A DNA stretch of 64,000 nt from the NCBI GenBank assembly GCA_963971405.1, contig OZ020489.1, positions 11,098,001 through 11,162,000 on the forward strand. The letters are read 5' to 3'. Shown here piece after piece: positions 32,001 through 34,679 of the stretch. Made by a program: the position numbers and the translations under genes. Each line of letters begins with the position of its first letter. The first letter of the stretch is position 1. The stretch is from Psococerastis gibbosa. Its lineage: Eukaryota > Arthropoda > Insecta > Psocodea > Psocidae. The notes under the pieces were generated by a model that made no database searches, had not been told where the DNA came from, and was given only the letters and a program-made list of their open reading frames with translations.

Positions 32001-33368
32001 CCCCAGTGACCAGGGGGTGTTAGAAATTTTATAATTAATAATCTTTTGAAGTGTGCAAAAGTTACGCCAGCGTTTTGTTTTGCAATATTAGTAGCGTATG
32101 GTTTGTGAAATGAAAGCCCTGACTTGTCGAAAGAAAAGGGAGAATGTTGATAATTGTAGAAACCAAGGAATTTTTATGAATAGAGGGGCGTTTTGATGAG
32201 AATCTGGGAATACTGAACACAGATTAACCTTATGAAAGGGCACATTGAGCTGTCAGTATCACACCGCTCAACATAGTGAATAGGTTTATTGTGTGAATTT
32301 GAGCATGTCTTTGCCTTGAGGCTGTATGTACAGTATAGTATGTACGATCTTGGAGTCGGGACCCAGGCCTCAATTTGGCTCGATAGGTCCCCCAGTCGCA
32401 CTAGTCGAGTTCTATTGCTTCTGCGAATCTCGCTATGGCAGCAGATTGGCTTACTGGAGCCCAACCGTCATTAGCAACAGTGCACCCTGCATGCTCAAGT
32501 CTGGGGCGCTAGATCACATGATACTCAGCGAGAATGTGCCATCCACTTTCGGTCTCTATCGCACAATATCGGCACAGATTGTTGTCCACTTGCACACCAA
32601 TCTGGGTGAGGTGAGGGCTTAAGTTCCAGTGATCAGTGAGCAGGGATATCACCTGACTCACGCGTGTTCTATATCCAATTCCCCTTTTGGTGTCCGGATG
32701 TTTAATAAGGCCTTGAGGTGACCTACTCAAGTTCTAAATGGGCGTCTACACCAGTGTCAGTAGCATAACTTCAGTTATCGATCTATATACATAACTTGTT
32801 TCTAATCTAATTAATTCGTCTGTACATTTTTGTTGTTTTAGGTAACAATTTTGTTAGAACGCTATGTTTCAGTATTTCAGTGAATGTTCGTTTTGATATC
32901 CACTAGCAACTAGCATAAACAGGCTGTCTAACAGAAATCCTTCTTGAAATCCCTCTCCACAGCCCTGACAGGTTTCACAAGCCTTTTACCATCTGCCGTA
33001 CTCTGGAACCCACCCCAGCTGAGATTAGGGAAGCTACAATAGAACCGTTGCTTCCTTCAGGTCGAGTTTAAGAGCTCACCTTTTGTAAAAATGTGCCTCT
33101 TAGTCATCTTGCCCCCCTGAAAAATATTGAAATTACGCCCCTGGTAGTTTACAGTCTAGGCCTACTATGCTTAGGCCCTACGCTTGTTTGGTCTTTGACA
33201 TAATTTTCAATTTGACTGCGTATTTCTCGAGTATTGTTTTACGTTTCTACTGTAAGTGATGTCTTATTTGAACTCTGTTGGCAACACAATAAATCTTATT
33301 TATTTATTATTTATTTAATTTTAATGAATATTATTTTTACAGATCTGAAACTGGTGAACTCAGGGTGA
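1787..33368 (+). CDS. kug: Fat-like cadherin (kugelei/Fat2, FAT1-3 type), 3' part, 21 exons
   Basis: Giant single-pass adhesion protein; in flies and vertebrates this family controls planar polarity and collective cell movement at the cell surface. Seen here in order: about ten extracellular cadherin repeats with DxND and DRD-type calcium motifs, the membrane-proximal stretch (RFRNVSPQTF, IISIQP, DLDVLFSV) typical of Fat-like proteins, one EGF, one laminin-G split over three exons, four EGFs, a hydrophobic helix (VGIVGVLVVILVLVLCFVIF) and a cytoplasmic tail with NLDSLRSYGSAGDELE. A single LamG between EGFs separates it from ft/FAT4, which has two. Exons are 1787-2031, 12413-12571, 13240-13468, 14174-14426, 14868-16111, 17616-17852, 17962-18354, 19001-19224, 19431-19712, 20144-20453, 21700-22017, 22696-23014, 23426-23729, 24185-24410, 25833-26053, 26405-26530, 27149-27376, 28295-28468, 28869-29600, 31629-31881, 33343-33368. 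The 5' exons lie outside the window. Several lesions (exons 2, 5, 10, 12, 18) mean that this copy as given could not be translated through. Confidence 0.85.
2203..2445 (+). repeat. Dispersed repeat, left copy of an inverted pair
   Basis: Matches 12101-12349 in reverse orientation, including the tracts GCCTGCACAAGATAAGTACG and TTCTGCTATGCTGCAATGTG. The pair brackets the LINE nest in intron 1. No coding content recognised. Confidence 0.7.
2446..3220. other. Intron 1, unassigned AT-rich sequence
   Basis: No exon, repeat family or RNA gene recognised. The small open frame at 2806-2988 is AT-rich and has no recognisable motif. Confidence 0.5.
3244..6240 (-). pseudogene. LINE A ORF2: endonuclease end, reverse transcriptase and zinc-type C-terminus
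   Basis: The first 120 or so bases (6240-6116) belong to the RTE tail; LINE A sequence starts at 6115. It contains the endonuclease motifs (LVQETH, MGDFNCHSTTW), then an in-frame TAG at 5113-5115, then the RT in the same frame: LDDLRVEQ, NYRPISLLCHTFKLMERM, AFIDLSAAYDTV, GLPQGGVLAPMLFNIY and FIYADDTALA. The C-terminus has CECGQLQDDDHLLVC, a CCHC-like finger. Apart from the TAG the frame is open for about 950 codons, so the copy is fairly young. Confidence 0.83.
5424..6115 (-). repeat. 692-bp direct duplication, copy 1 (RTE 3' side)
   Basis: Colinear with 9677-10368 at a constant offset of 4253 with no indel. The one difference I see is G at 5706 versus C at 9959 (Gln/Glu in LINE A). It abuts the 3' end of the RTE element exactly, so it behaves as a very long target-site duplication. 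Confidence 0.88.
6116..9676 (-). mobile_element. RTE-type non-LTR retrotransposon, apparently full length
   Basis: 3,561 bp on the minus strand, inserted in LINE A. The 3' end is a (GAA)n run (6116-6129), as is usual for RTE elements, which end in short repeats rather than poly(A). The 5' region (9128-9676) is GC-rich and has no long frame, only a possible short ORF at 9363-9590. One uninterrupted ORF fills most of the element. The near-identity of the flanking duplications argues for recent insertion. Confidence 0.88.
6137..9127 (-). CDS. RTE endonuclease-reverse transcriptase, intact
   Basis: 996 residues, no internal stop. N-terminal apurinic-type endonuclease (about 25-270): LKLATWNVRTM, VAVQEIRWKG, VVLGDFNAKIG and SDHFLVK with the catalytic histidine. 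A basic linker follows. RT domain (about 500-770): YKAPGKDGITSEIL, NYRGITLLNTAYK, LFVDFRQAFDSI, GVRQGDALSATLFN and the active-site CAYADDIVI. The C-terminal RTE signature includes LRWLGHVVRM and GRPRNRWKDEL. It acts by nicking DNA and priming reverse transcription of its own RNA at the target. Length and motifs match complete RTE proteins, so this copy could be active. Confidence 0.92.
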   Translation of the reverse strand: MTQDTPRNNYTGTRRRPPQNKRASLELKLATWNVRTMLMPGKMQEIGREILKYNFDIVAVQEIRWKGQGEIRKSDFTVYFSGNQDKTGQRGTGFFVTKRARGKVIGFEPISDRICKIRIKGKFRNISILSAYAPTEEADNDEKEAFYDQMTYSIENIPQYDITVVLGDFNAKIGKEPFTQTTCGLFSKHQTTNENGRLLIGMAAANKLAVMSTYFQHKNIHLGTWTITGTTETNQIDHILVSARHASSVIDVKTCRGPNCDSDHFLVKAGMREKLSNAQKRKPKERTVWNQELFKVQDVKDNFQREIRNKLQEQREERAEDENVNDINHKWEQLREALTTVTRDIIGEKERVRNEWFDDECVQIIQRKNEARKRKLQRNTRSAQEEYDELRREANRVCRRKKKEMINKKLEEIENKRQQNQTRKFYKDTDWFRKEYKARLSGCKDKNGKLLGEEESIMERWTEYFKELLNKESDTTPEEEPLPQTAEMLIPPPTLIEVENAIKRMNNYKAPGKDGITSEILKYSGSEVVKELHDIITKIWANECMPEAWQTGTIVPIYKKGDKLDCNNYRGITLLNTAYKTFSNLLLRKISPYAEEIIGEYQCGFRPARGTVYQIFVVRQTMEKCYEHNTDLHMLFVDFRQAFDSIWKDSLYNTMIRQGIPKKLVNLVKMTMENARASVIIDGRCGEEFPLGRGVRQGDALSATLFNLALQAALQNIVESGTIVYKSQMICAYADDIVIITKNRKQLGEILARLCVEASRAGLEINVSKTKYLVMSALEGRRRSDNLTVQGMAFENVKSFIYLGAEVNNQNKTSAEIDRRITAANRAYFANLKLLKSRLISRATKLRIYKTLIRPVATYGSETWNLTVNDANKLRVLERKIIRRIYGPLYEYGEWRIRHNAEIDAALNGEDIVRFIKAQRLRWLGHVVRMSEERMPRKMYKASMTGRRLPGRPRNRWKDELENDLRELGVSRWWSVVQNREEWRSVVEQAKAHQGL
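9669..10517 (-). pseudogene. LINE A endonuclease domain, 5' part (cut by RTE insertion)
   Basis: Starts MSDRASLETAGVPP and enters an apurinic-type endonuclease: CDVLLVQETHRGP with the catalytic Q-E-T, GSAIFVRPG, and LTMGDFNCHSTTWGYS with D-F-N. The frame runs into the RTE 5' end at 9676. The region 9677-10368 is duplicated at 5424-6115. The full ORF2 would continue from the second copy. Confidence 0.82.
9677..10368 (-). repeat. 692-bp direct duplication, copy 2 (RTE 5' side)
   Basis: Partner of 5424-6115. The shared sequence starts at CGTCGATTAGACG, immediately after the RTE 5' end, and stops at GGACTAGAT, where the other copy runs into the RTE tail. Confidence 0.88.
11050..11449. mobile_element. 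Palindromic MITE (ggcgg family), copy a
   Basis: Left arm starts GGCGCGGTTTCCACCGACC and the right arm ends with its complement (GGTCGGTGGAAACCGCG). Both arms carry the inner motif GACGTGGTAGCAGACAT (11094-11110) or its complement. TA flanks the left end. A tandem partner lies 140 bp downstream. No protein coding. Confidence 0.75.
11590..11849. mobile_element. Palindromic MITE (ggcgg family), copy b, one arm reduced
   Basis: Starts AGGCGCGGTTT and then jumps directly to inner sequence (reverse complement of about 11220-11292). It ends with a full right arm CGGTGGAAACCGCGCC followed by TA. Most of the left arm is deleted relative to copy a, so 11050-11285 and 11604-11849 form a long inverted repeat. 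Confidence 0.72.
12101..12349 (-). repeat. Dispersed repeat, right copy of an inverted pair
   Basis: Reverse-complement relative of 2203-2445, somewhat diverged. It lies about 65 bp upstream of exon 2. Either two insertions of one family or the two arms of an older foldback element split by the LINE insertions. Confidence 0.7.
12413..12571 (+). CDS. kug: Fat-like cadherin exon 2, frame broken near its end
   Basis: Acceptor attgcag and donor gttggt. The first part reads FSIDPTLGDVQITRQLDL and on to SGNPPLS in the incoming frame. The outgoing splice needs another frame, which reads ADNAPPR and joins exon 3 as RFLKAEF. The section normally between PPLS and DNAPP, roughly ten residues, is absent and the frame changes there (about 12541-12550). 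This looks like a short deletion whose length is not a multiple of three, or an assembly error. Confidence 0.75.
12572..13239. other. Intron 2, no feature recognised
   Basis: AT-rich sequence between exons 2 and 3. Nothing beyond splice signals and short A/T runs could be recognised. Confidence 0.5.
13240..13468 (+). CDS. kug: Fat-like cadherin exon 3
   Basis: Acceptor attttcag, donor gtaaga, ends in phase 0. It encodes a cadherin repeat that opens after DNAPPRF and includes ELFENQPLGTYVAHVEA, FLINPSTGVIVTKQ and LDYERTRLYNLTVEATNM. The DYERT-type glutamate and the LTVEAT strand are standard cadherin landmarks. No lesion seen. Confidence 0.87.
13469..14173. other. Intron 3, no feature recognised
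   Basis: AT-rich intron with short TAA/ATA runs near 14030-14060. No coding or repeat signature identified. Confidence 0.5.
14174..14426 (+). CDS. kug: Fat-like cadherin exon 4
   Basis: Acceptor tttgcag at 14173; donor gttggt at 14427; phase 1 at the end. It encodes the end of a repeat (CHVIVHILDRNDIPPRF) and most of the next one (ATDPDSELNALLSYEI, FFHIDSSTG). The final G joins exon 5 to give STGAIRTVMTLDHES. No lesion seen. Confidence 0.86.
14427..14867. other. Intron 4, no feature recognised
   Basis: 441-bp intron; nothing recognised besides donor, acceptor and T-rich tract. Confidence 0.5.
14868..16111 (+). CDS. kug: Fat-like cadherin exon 5 (large), with frame-breaking octamer expansion
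   Basis: Acceptor tctgcag, donor gtacgtg, ends in phase 1. At 1.24 kb it is the longest exon here and spans about four cadherin repeats (DVNDCAPNF, ATDRDNAT, DINDNCPRF, ATDLDRGKNGEVRYEL, DRSMPVFDNQYY). Near 15125-15165 the octamer xxxATGAC is repeated four times. About 17 extra bases there bring a TGA into frame after DLMT, while the conserved sequence resumes in another frame at GNESTAFRVDSATG. The two halves (14868-15145 and 15160-16111) are each intact. Confidence 0.83.
16112..17193. other. Intron 5, 5' part, unassigned
   Basis: AT-rich intron sequence ending in an (AAAT)n run at about 17195-17221 that is probably the 3' tail of the minus-strand SINE next to it. No exon recognised. Confidence 0.5.
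17195..17410 (-). mobile_element. tRNA-Glu-derived SINE, copy 1
   Basis: On the minus strand it reads GTAGTGGTACGGACTC, then the anticodon-arm-like GACTTTCACCCGAAAGG (TTC in the anticodon position, as in tRNA-Glu), then a B-box-like GGTTAGAGTCCCAC. A non-tRNA body and a (TTTA)n tail follow. Two further copies lie at 30886 and 60654. Confidence 0.72.
17616..17852 (+). CDS. kug: Fat-like cadherin exon 6
   Basis: Acceptor gattccag, donor gttagt, phase 1 at both ends. It encodes LDFETKRQYQLTVRATDG, the linker DVNDCPPEF and the start of the next repeat, SVPETAQFGIPVLRVSARDN. It is followed by an intron of only 109 bp, the shortest in the gene. No lesion seen. Confidence 0.87.
17962..18354 (+). 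CDS. kug: Fat-like cadherin exon 7
   Basis: Acceptor ttcttacag, donor gtaaga, ends in phase 1. It covers the rest of one repeat (IRYEFQSDGN, LDAETQPLHHLTIIASDMG), the linker DMNDNAPKFEQPFY and the start of the next (ASDADLVDQLKLLYTIVGGN, FAIDSSSG). The final G joins the next exon as SSGVISL. No lesion seen. Confidence 0.87.
18400..18890 (-). mobile_element. LINE C-terminal remnant (RTE/CR1-like)
   Basis: The minus strand contains scattered matches to the end of LINE reverse transcriptases (QAAEIKF, RRRLQWFG-like in broken frames, CVRKWLQEE). It is homologous to 26690-27090, another intron copy. Badly decayed, with many stops and frameshifts. Confidence 0.5.
19001..19224 (+). CDS. kug: Fat-like cadherin exon 8
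   Basis: Acceptor ttccgtcag, donor gtaggt, ends in phase 0. Encodes YVLNVSVSDGVYTSFTKVRI and a divergent repeat boundary, NLFTPTFPQLQ, that lacks the classical DxND linker. It then opens the next repeat with VMENQPKGAFVAFVKAVDQ. A linker without the acidic motif is also found at some repeats of other Fat-like proteins, so I treat it as natural. Confidence 0.86.
19431..19712 (+). CDS. kug: Fat-like cadherin exon 9
   Basis: Acceptor tttgtttag, donor gtatgc, phase 0 at both ends. Encodes DKGIYGRITYSIAS, LFEVNSTTGEVRTLQPLDRE and PGFLTLRVNDNDNDPVF. The strand before the linker is a few residues shorter than usual (LRV runs straight into NDNDNDPVF), so a small in-frame loss is possible. Confidence 0.85.
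19713..20140. other. Intron 9 with repeat fragment
   Basis: Contains a GTAGTAGT-type run followed by GTCGGGACCCAGGCC (about 19910-19975). Similar text occurs at 24480-24560 and 32345-32385, so this is a dispersed repeat, possibly a LINE fragment. No exon seen. Confidence 0.45.
20144..20453 (+). CDS. kug: Fat-like cadherin exon 10, TG in place of AG acceptor
   Basis: The conserved frame starts at 20144 with VKAT and must follow FFK of exon 9 in phase 0. The bases just before it are tttcctg, so the expected AG is TG. The next AG (20149-20150) gives the wrong frame. Encodes a run of six aspartates in the calcium motif, IEYSLLDAP, VFQFFVRALDKGLPSR and MFERRDDKFFLPESAPPG. Donor gtacgt, phase 1. 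GT-TG introns exist but are rare; a mutated acceptor is the simpler reading. Confidence 0.8.
20454..20948. other. Intron 10, 5' part, unassigned
   Basis: Moderately AT-rich; open frames in 20620-21049 overlap a MITE and show no family motif. Confidence 0.45.
20957..21135. mobile_element. hAT-type MITE with C-runs, copy 1
   Basis: 179 bp. Terminal inverted repeats CAAGGCCGTAGCCA and its complement. Flanked by a perfect 8-bp target duplication CTGGGCAG (20949-20956 and 21136-21143), the length expected for hAT. It contains two long C homopolymers (about 17 and 13) and an A run. No coding capacity. Confidence 0.85.
21144..21699. other. Intron 10, 3' part, unassigned
   Basis: AT-rich, no recognised feature apart from the polypyrimidine tract and acceptor of exon 11. 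Confidence 0.5.
21700..22017 (+). CDS. kug: Fat-like cadherin exon 11
   Basis: Acceptor ctttccag, donor gtgaac, phase 1 at both ends. Encodes VIFRIVSGDLEYPQFTIDE, LARPLDREETDSHVIAIMAE, the linker DENDHAPQFQSTPY and the next repeat start, ENLEEGSQIVR. The closing G joins TT of exon 12 to give VIAQDVDLGNN. No lesion seen. Confidence 0.87.
22018..22460. other. Intron 11, 5' part, unassigned
   Basis: No feature recognised between exon 11 and the palindromic MITE. Confidence 0.5.
22461..22680. mobile_element. Palindromic MITE (ggcgg family), copy c, beside exon 12
   Basis: Arms of about 75 bp (from ATTCCACCGACGTCAATTTT at 22470 to its complement ending near 22673) with GACGTGGTAGCAGACAT inside at 22505-22521 and a short AT-rich loop. 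Only about 16 bp separate it from the first base of exon 12, so the branch point of intron 11 probably lies in MITE-derived sequence. Confidence 0.82.
22696..23014 (+). CDS. kug: Fat-like cadherin exon 12, apparently short
   Basis: Acceptor cttttgcag, donor gtaagg, leaves in phase 2. It opens with VIAQDVDLGNNRDVRYVL and FAVNPYTGWVRTL. It then passes almost at once to SGLFDVAPDGTLTAQ and DYTINITVSDGKF, which normally belong to the following repeat. Most of one repeat (the LDRE to DxND section and the start of the next) seems to be missing without loss of frame. A palindromic MITE ends about 16 bp upstream of this exon. Confidence 0.8.
23015..23425. other. Intron 12, no feature recognised
   Basis: 411-bp intron; small frames show no domain support. 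Confidence 0.5.
23426..23729 (+). CDS. kug: Fat-like cadherin exon 13, membrane-proximal module
   Basis: Acceptor attcgtag, donor gtgagc, phase 0 at the end. Encodes RFRNVSPQTFVLSHKKGF, VVIISIQPAEG and LDVLFSV, the conserved stretch between the last cadherin repeat and the EGF/LamG block of FAT1-3 and kugelei. A basic insert (GRRRPARGPPVKAK and neighbours) interrupts it after IISIQP. This exon is the best single argument for the Fat-like assignment. Confidence 0.85.
23730..24184. other. Intron 13 with (TTA)n run
   Basis: Contains a (TTA)n microsatellite (about 23757-23779) and a GC-richer stretch (23900-24070) whose open frames carry no recognised motif; it may be an eroded repeat. Confidence 0.45.
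24185..24410 (+). CDS. kug: Fat-like cadherin exon 14
   Basis: Acceptor atttcag, donor gtcagt, ends in phase 1. Encodes VAGKLKNKVETIEKRSGLAV, then a cysteine-rich stretch (CSASRCVYGRC, VPCHLQKTECICMGGYSG) corresponding to the region before the first EGF in Fat-like proteins. The final G joins GDHCEL in exon 15, completing an EGF-like end. Confidence 0.83.
24411..25365. other. Intron 14, 5' part, repeat-derived
   Basis: 24474-24570 has a (TAG)n run and TTTGGGCCCATAGAGCG, similar to 19910-19990. 24570-24840 is GC-richer, with long but unrecognised frames on both strands. The rest is AT-rich. Confidence 0.4.
25366..25740. repeat. Repeat with TACGAG motifs, possibly Tigger/pogo-type MITE
   Basis: Starts near CAGCGGTACCTCGAGATACG and has several ATACGAG/ACATACGAGC motifs at both ends. 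This text style is known from the ends of pogo/Tigger-like elements in animals. The ends are direct rather than clean inverted repeats, so the call is weak. Confidence 0.35.
25709..25791. repeat. Two AT-rich hairpins next to exon 15
   Basis: A hairpin CAAGGTTACA...TGTAACCTTG (25709-25740) is followed by a perfect 46-bp palindrome (25746-25791). A further partial copy of its arm runs to about 25823. They end about 10-40 bp before the exon 15 acceptor. Confidence 0.75.
25833..26053 (+). CDS. kug: Fat-like cadherin exon 15, EGF domain
   Basis: Acceptor cgtttcag, donor gtaggc, phase 0 at the end. Encodes one EGF repeat (NECARNPCTGNRICVPDQ, YTCQCRDGHVGSTCD) and a cysteine-containing lead-in to the laminin-G domain ending SCAEYQ. 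The upstream intron ends in AT-rich palindromes about 40 bp from the acceptor. Confidence 0.85.
26054..26404. other. Intron 15, no feature recognised
   Basis: 351-bp intron, AT-rich, nothing recognised. Confidence 0.5.
26405..26530 (+). CDS. kug: Fat-like cadherin exon 16, laminin-G part 1
   Basis: Acceptor ctctgcag, donor gtaaaa, phase 0 at both ends, 42 codons. Encodes LSLSLWIRTVQQTGNLMYAA, the beta-strand pattern that opens a laminin-G fold (SLWIRT then GNLMYA). Confidence 0.83.
26690..27090 (-). mobile_element. LINE C-terminal remnant (second copy)
   Basis: Homologous to 18400-18890: shared stretches include TTCCTCTGGTACCAGT, CATTTCCTCA and CTTATCTCAGCC-like blocks. No open frame of useful length remains on the minus strand. 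Confidence 0.48.
27149..27376 (+). CDS. kug: Fat-like cadherin exon 17, laminin-G part 2
   Basis: Acceptor tcttgcag, donor gtgggt, phase 0 at both ends. Encodes IVNGVVQYRFDLG, VLVSDGQWHEILLEREGNTA and VFYFGAE. The DGQWHEI segment is the hallmark of laminin-G domains. Confidence 0.85.
27508..27800. repeat. Dispersed repeat related to the 55-kb foldback
   Basis: Contains GTTGTAGAAGACTACTTCAT and GAGGTGCCAATTTTC, also found in the arms of the foldback at 54995-55548. It has a poorly matched arm pair of its own. Non-coding. Confidence 0.5.
27801..28294. other. Intron 17, 3' part, unassigned
   Basis: AT-rich with an (ATT)n run at about 28108-28126; no exon or RNA gene recognised. Confidence 0.45.
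28295..28468 (+). CDS. kug: Fat-like cadherin exon 18, laminin-G part 3, with in-frame TGA
   Basis: Acceptor ccttccag, donor gtatgt, phase 0 at both ends. Reads VHQHPTIIGFYDLR, then TGA at 28337-28339, then GFIGCMDDV and VPLHKSGSS to FNCNPAT. GFIGCMDD is the conserved laminin-G end with its disulphide cysteine, so the exon is genuine and the stop interrupts it. Other frames also contain stops or do not match the family. Confidence 0.78.
28469..28868. other. Intron 18, no feature recognised
   Basis: 400-bp intron. 28570-28740 is less AT-rich than usual but matches no family I recognise. Confidence 0.45.
28869..29600 (+). CDS. kug: Fat-like cadherin exon 19, four EGFs and transmembrane helix
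   Basis: Acceptor tttcccag, donor gtattt, phase 0. Encodes four EGF repeats in a row (CGTQPCQNGGTC, NPCESSPCLHGGIC, FCNPNPCRNGGQC, DFDECLSGPCLHGATC). The last has the calcium-binding DxDEC and VNVIGGYTCYC motif. Then come a short stalk, a 20-residue hydrophobic helix (VGIVGVLVVILVLVLCFVIF), a basic stop-transfer RKVRTSRSRH and the first 45 or so cytoplasmic residues. No lesion seen. Confidence 0.92.
29850..30130 (-). mobile_element. RTE LINE C-terminal remnant
   Basis: A minus-strand frame reads RIQWQGHVHRM, LPGRPRLRWMDQVLDDVHA and RDWTLAAEDRPRWRGVV, the standard C-terminal signature of RTE reverse transcriptases (compare GHVVRM and GRPRNRW in 6137-9127). It has lost the catalytic domain. 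It sits in intron 19, opposite to the host gene. Confidence 0.75.
30509..30663. mobile_element. Palindromic MITE (ggcgg family), copy d
   Basis: Left TAAGGCGGCTATTCCAC, right GTGAAATAGCCGTTACTTA; inner arms share CAATATTCCGTCA and its complement TGACGGAATATTG. The same inner sequence is in the copy at 61041. About 155 bp, non-coding. Confidence 0.78.
30886..31040 (+). mobile_element. tRNA-Glu-derived SINE, copy 2
   Basis: Reads GTAGAGTAGTGGTATAGACT, GACTTTCACCCGAAAGG with TTC in the anticodon position, and the B box GGTTCGAGTCCC. The body ends in GGCTTAGTAATAGAAC like the other two copies. Best preserved of the three. Confidence 0.8.
31041..31628. other. Intron 19, 3' part, unassigned
   Basis: AT-rich sequence before exon 20; no family recognised. 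Confidence 0.45.
31629..31881 (+). CDS. kug: Fat-like cadherin exon 20, cytoplasmic tail
   Basis: Acceptor tttttgtag, donor gtaagt, ends in phase 1. Encodes a proline-rich cytoplasmic stretch (REVPGPQRPASYTASSEP), then NLDSLRSYGSAGDELE, LPADYLRNLNR and KPSWSAIPLASFSENSIKN. GC content and codon use match the extracellular exons. Confidence 0.83.
31882..32320. other. Intron 20, 5' part, unassigned
   Basis: No feature recognised between exon 20 and the LINE remnant. Confidence 0.45.
32340..32730 (-). mobile_element. LINE C-terminal remnant (RNase H-bearing family type)
   Basis: A minus-strand frame at 32509-32730 reads SLLTDHWNLSPHLTQIGV, then CRYCAIETESGWHILAEYH, the zinc-finger-like tail found after RNase H in R1/I-type LINE proteins. 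The rest toward 32340 has lost its frame. Confidence 0.6.
32731..33342. other. Intron 20, 3' part, unassigned
   Basis: AT-rich; contains a (TTTA) run before exon 21 at about 33297-33320. The open frame at 33460-33651 beyond the exon is unsupported. Confidence 0.45.
33343..33368 (+). CDS. kug: Fat-like cadherin exon 21, possible last exon
   Basis: Acceptor tatttttacag. The GA-type phase join gives NDLKLVNSG followed by TGA at 33366-33368. The reading frame then stays open to a consensus donor (gtaagt at 33429), so the exon may really be 33343-33428 with an in-frame stop and further exons beyond. I could not find a later exon in the window. Confidence 0.5.
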
Positions 33369-33799
33369 TCAGGAACCGGTAAAGTATCCAGTGGACGGGC
33401 CAACGTGAATTCCTCTGAAGAGGACCAGCGTAAGTTTTAACAACACTTGTTTAAAACCGTTGAAAAGCTGTGATAAGCCTTTCCTCCCATTGATGTACAA
33501 TGTACTAGTACCGTGCCTAGTGATAACAGCAGGCTGGTACGGACAGATGTGTATTTTTACGGGCCGTAACGTCCCCAGAAGCCAAGCGAAACGTCTCCTC
33601 ATGAGATGTGGCCGTCAACGAATTTTTTGTCTGCTAACATCATTTATGTAGTAATACCCAATTCTACCATTTTTTTAACATTAGGCCTACTTTTGAATTG
33701 AATTTCTATTTTTGTCTCTCGAATTTGTAATCACTAATTTGTAATTCAATTAGGTTAAATTGTCGAGAACCGTACTTTATCGATGCACGAGTACCTTGT

Positions 33800-33975
33800 G
33801 GTTAATTGTGGTTAAATGTTTCTTCAACATTTACACCCCCCCCCCCCACTACTTACACTGCAGAGCGAATAACCCCTTTCCACAAATTAATGGGTGAACA
33901 TCCCCAACTTCCTAACGCAATTTCCCAACAGGGACCCGCGTTTAAATATTTAAAAAAAAAAAAAAAAAAAATTGT
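33800..33975 (+). mobile_element. 3' end fragment of LINE C family
   Basis: Matches the 3' UTR of the full LINE C (41050-41200): CTTCAACATTTA, a C run, CCCACTACTTACA, AACAGGGACCCGCG and a terminal poly(A). 5'-truncated to about 170 bp, non-coding. Confidence 0.8.
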
Positions 33976-34016
33976 GTAAAATTAATATACAATTGTCTAT
34001 TACTGTGTCACTATCA

Positions 34017-34112
34017 CTCTGTTTAAATAAAATAAAATAAGTAAACAGCTATTTTTCGTATTCTTGTCGAATGAATTTTTTTGCAGCTATATTTACATCG
34101 ATGAACACTCAA
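34017..34112 (-). repeat. Single satellite monomer fragment, inverted
   Basis: Reverse complement of about 95 bp of the 167-bp satellite at 41205-49879 (for example AGCTATTTTTCGTATTCTTG and GCAGCTATATTTACATCGAT). It stands alone, 7 kb from the array, directly after a 3' fragment of the same LINE family that borders the array. Confidence 0.85.
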
Positions 34113-34130
34113 GTGTTATTAATAGGTTTA

Positions 34131-34291
34131 GGCCCGATCCGACCACTGATACTTATAATTTAAGTGACGCTTATTTTATTATTTGTTATTATTGAATCGG
34201 TAGTAGTAGTTATAGCCTATGTGAACCGATTCAATGATTAAAAGCAAGATAAGCGTCACTTAAATGATAAGTACCATCGTCAGATCGGGCC
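34131..34291. mobile_element. Foldback element
   Basis: Inverted arms GGCCCGATC...GATCGGGCC with further pairing GATACTTAT, TTAAGTGACGCTTAT and GAATCGGT around a TAG-rich loop. About 161 bp, non-coding MITE-like palindrome unrelated to the ggcgg family. Confidence 0.72.
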
Positions 34292-34679
34292 GCTTAGTGA
34301 GATAAACCAAACTTAAATTTGTATTTTTATATTAGAATTATTAAAAATATCCAACCTTCATAAATTGAAATTAGAGATGCTTATTATATTTTAGTGTGTG
34401 CATATGGGATTTAAATTCAATTTTGGCATATACTCACTGATTACAGTACTGTACATGTATATGTTAATTTTAACCATTCTTCATTGATGACCTATGTTGG
34501 GGAATATTTTCCCCATTCCGTCTCTAGTGTGTATTTGTGTATATTTATCAATGAAAATTAAAAGAATTTAATGAAATCAACGTATTCTTTTCATGCAGGC
34601 TACTAGGTACGTACAACATGCTGTTGTATCCACCAAACTTATGACGAGTATCATAAACTAATGTAGAGCATAATATAAA

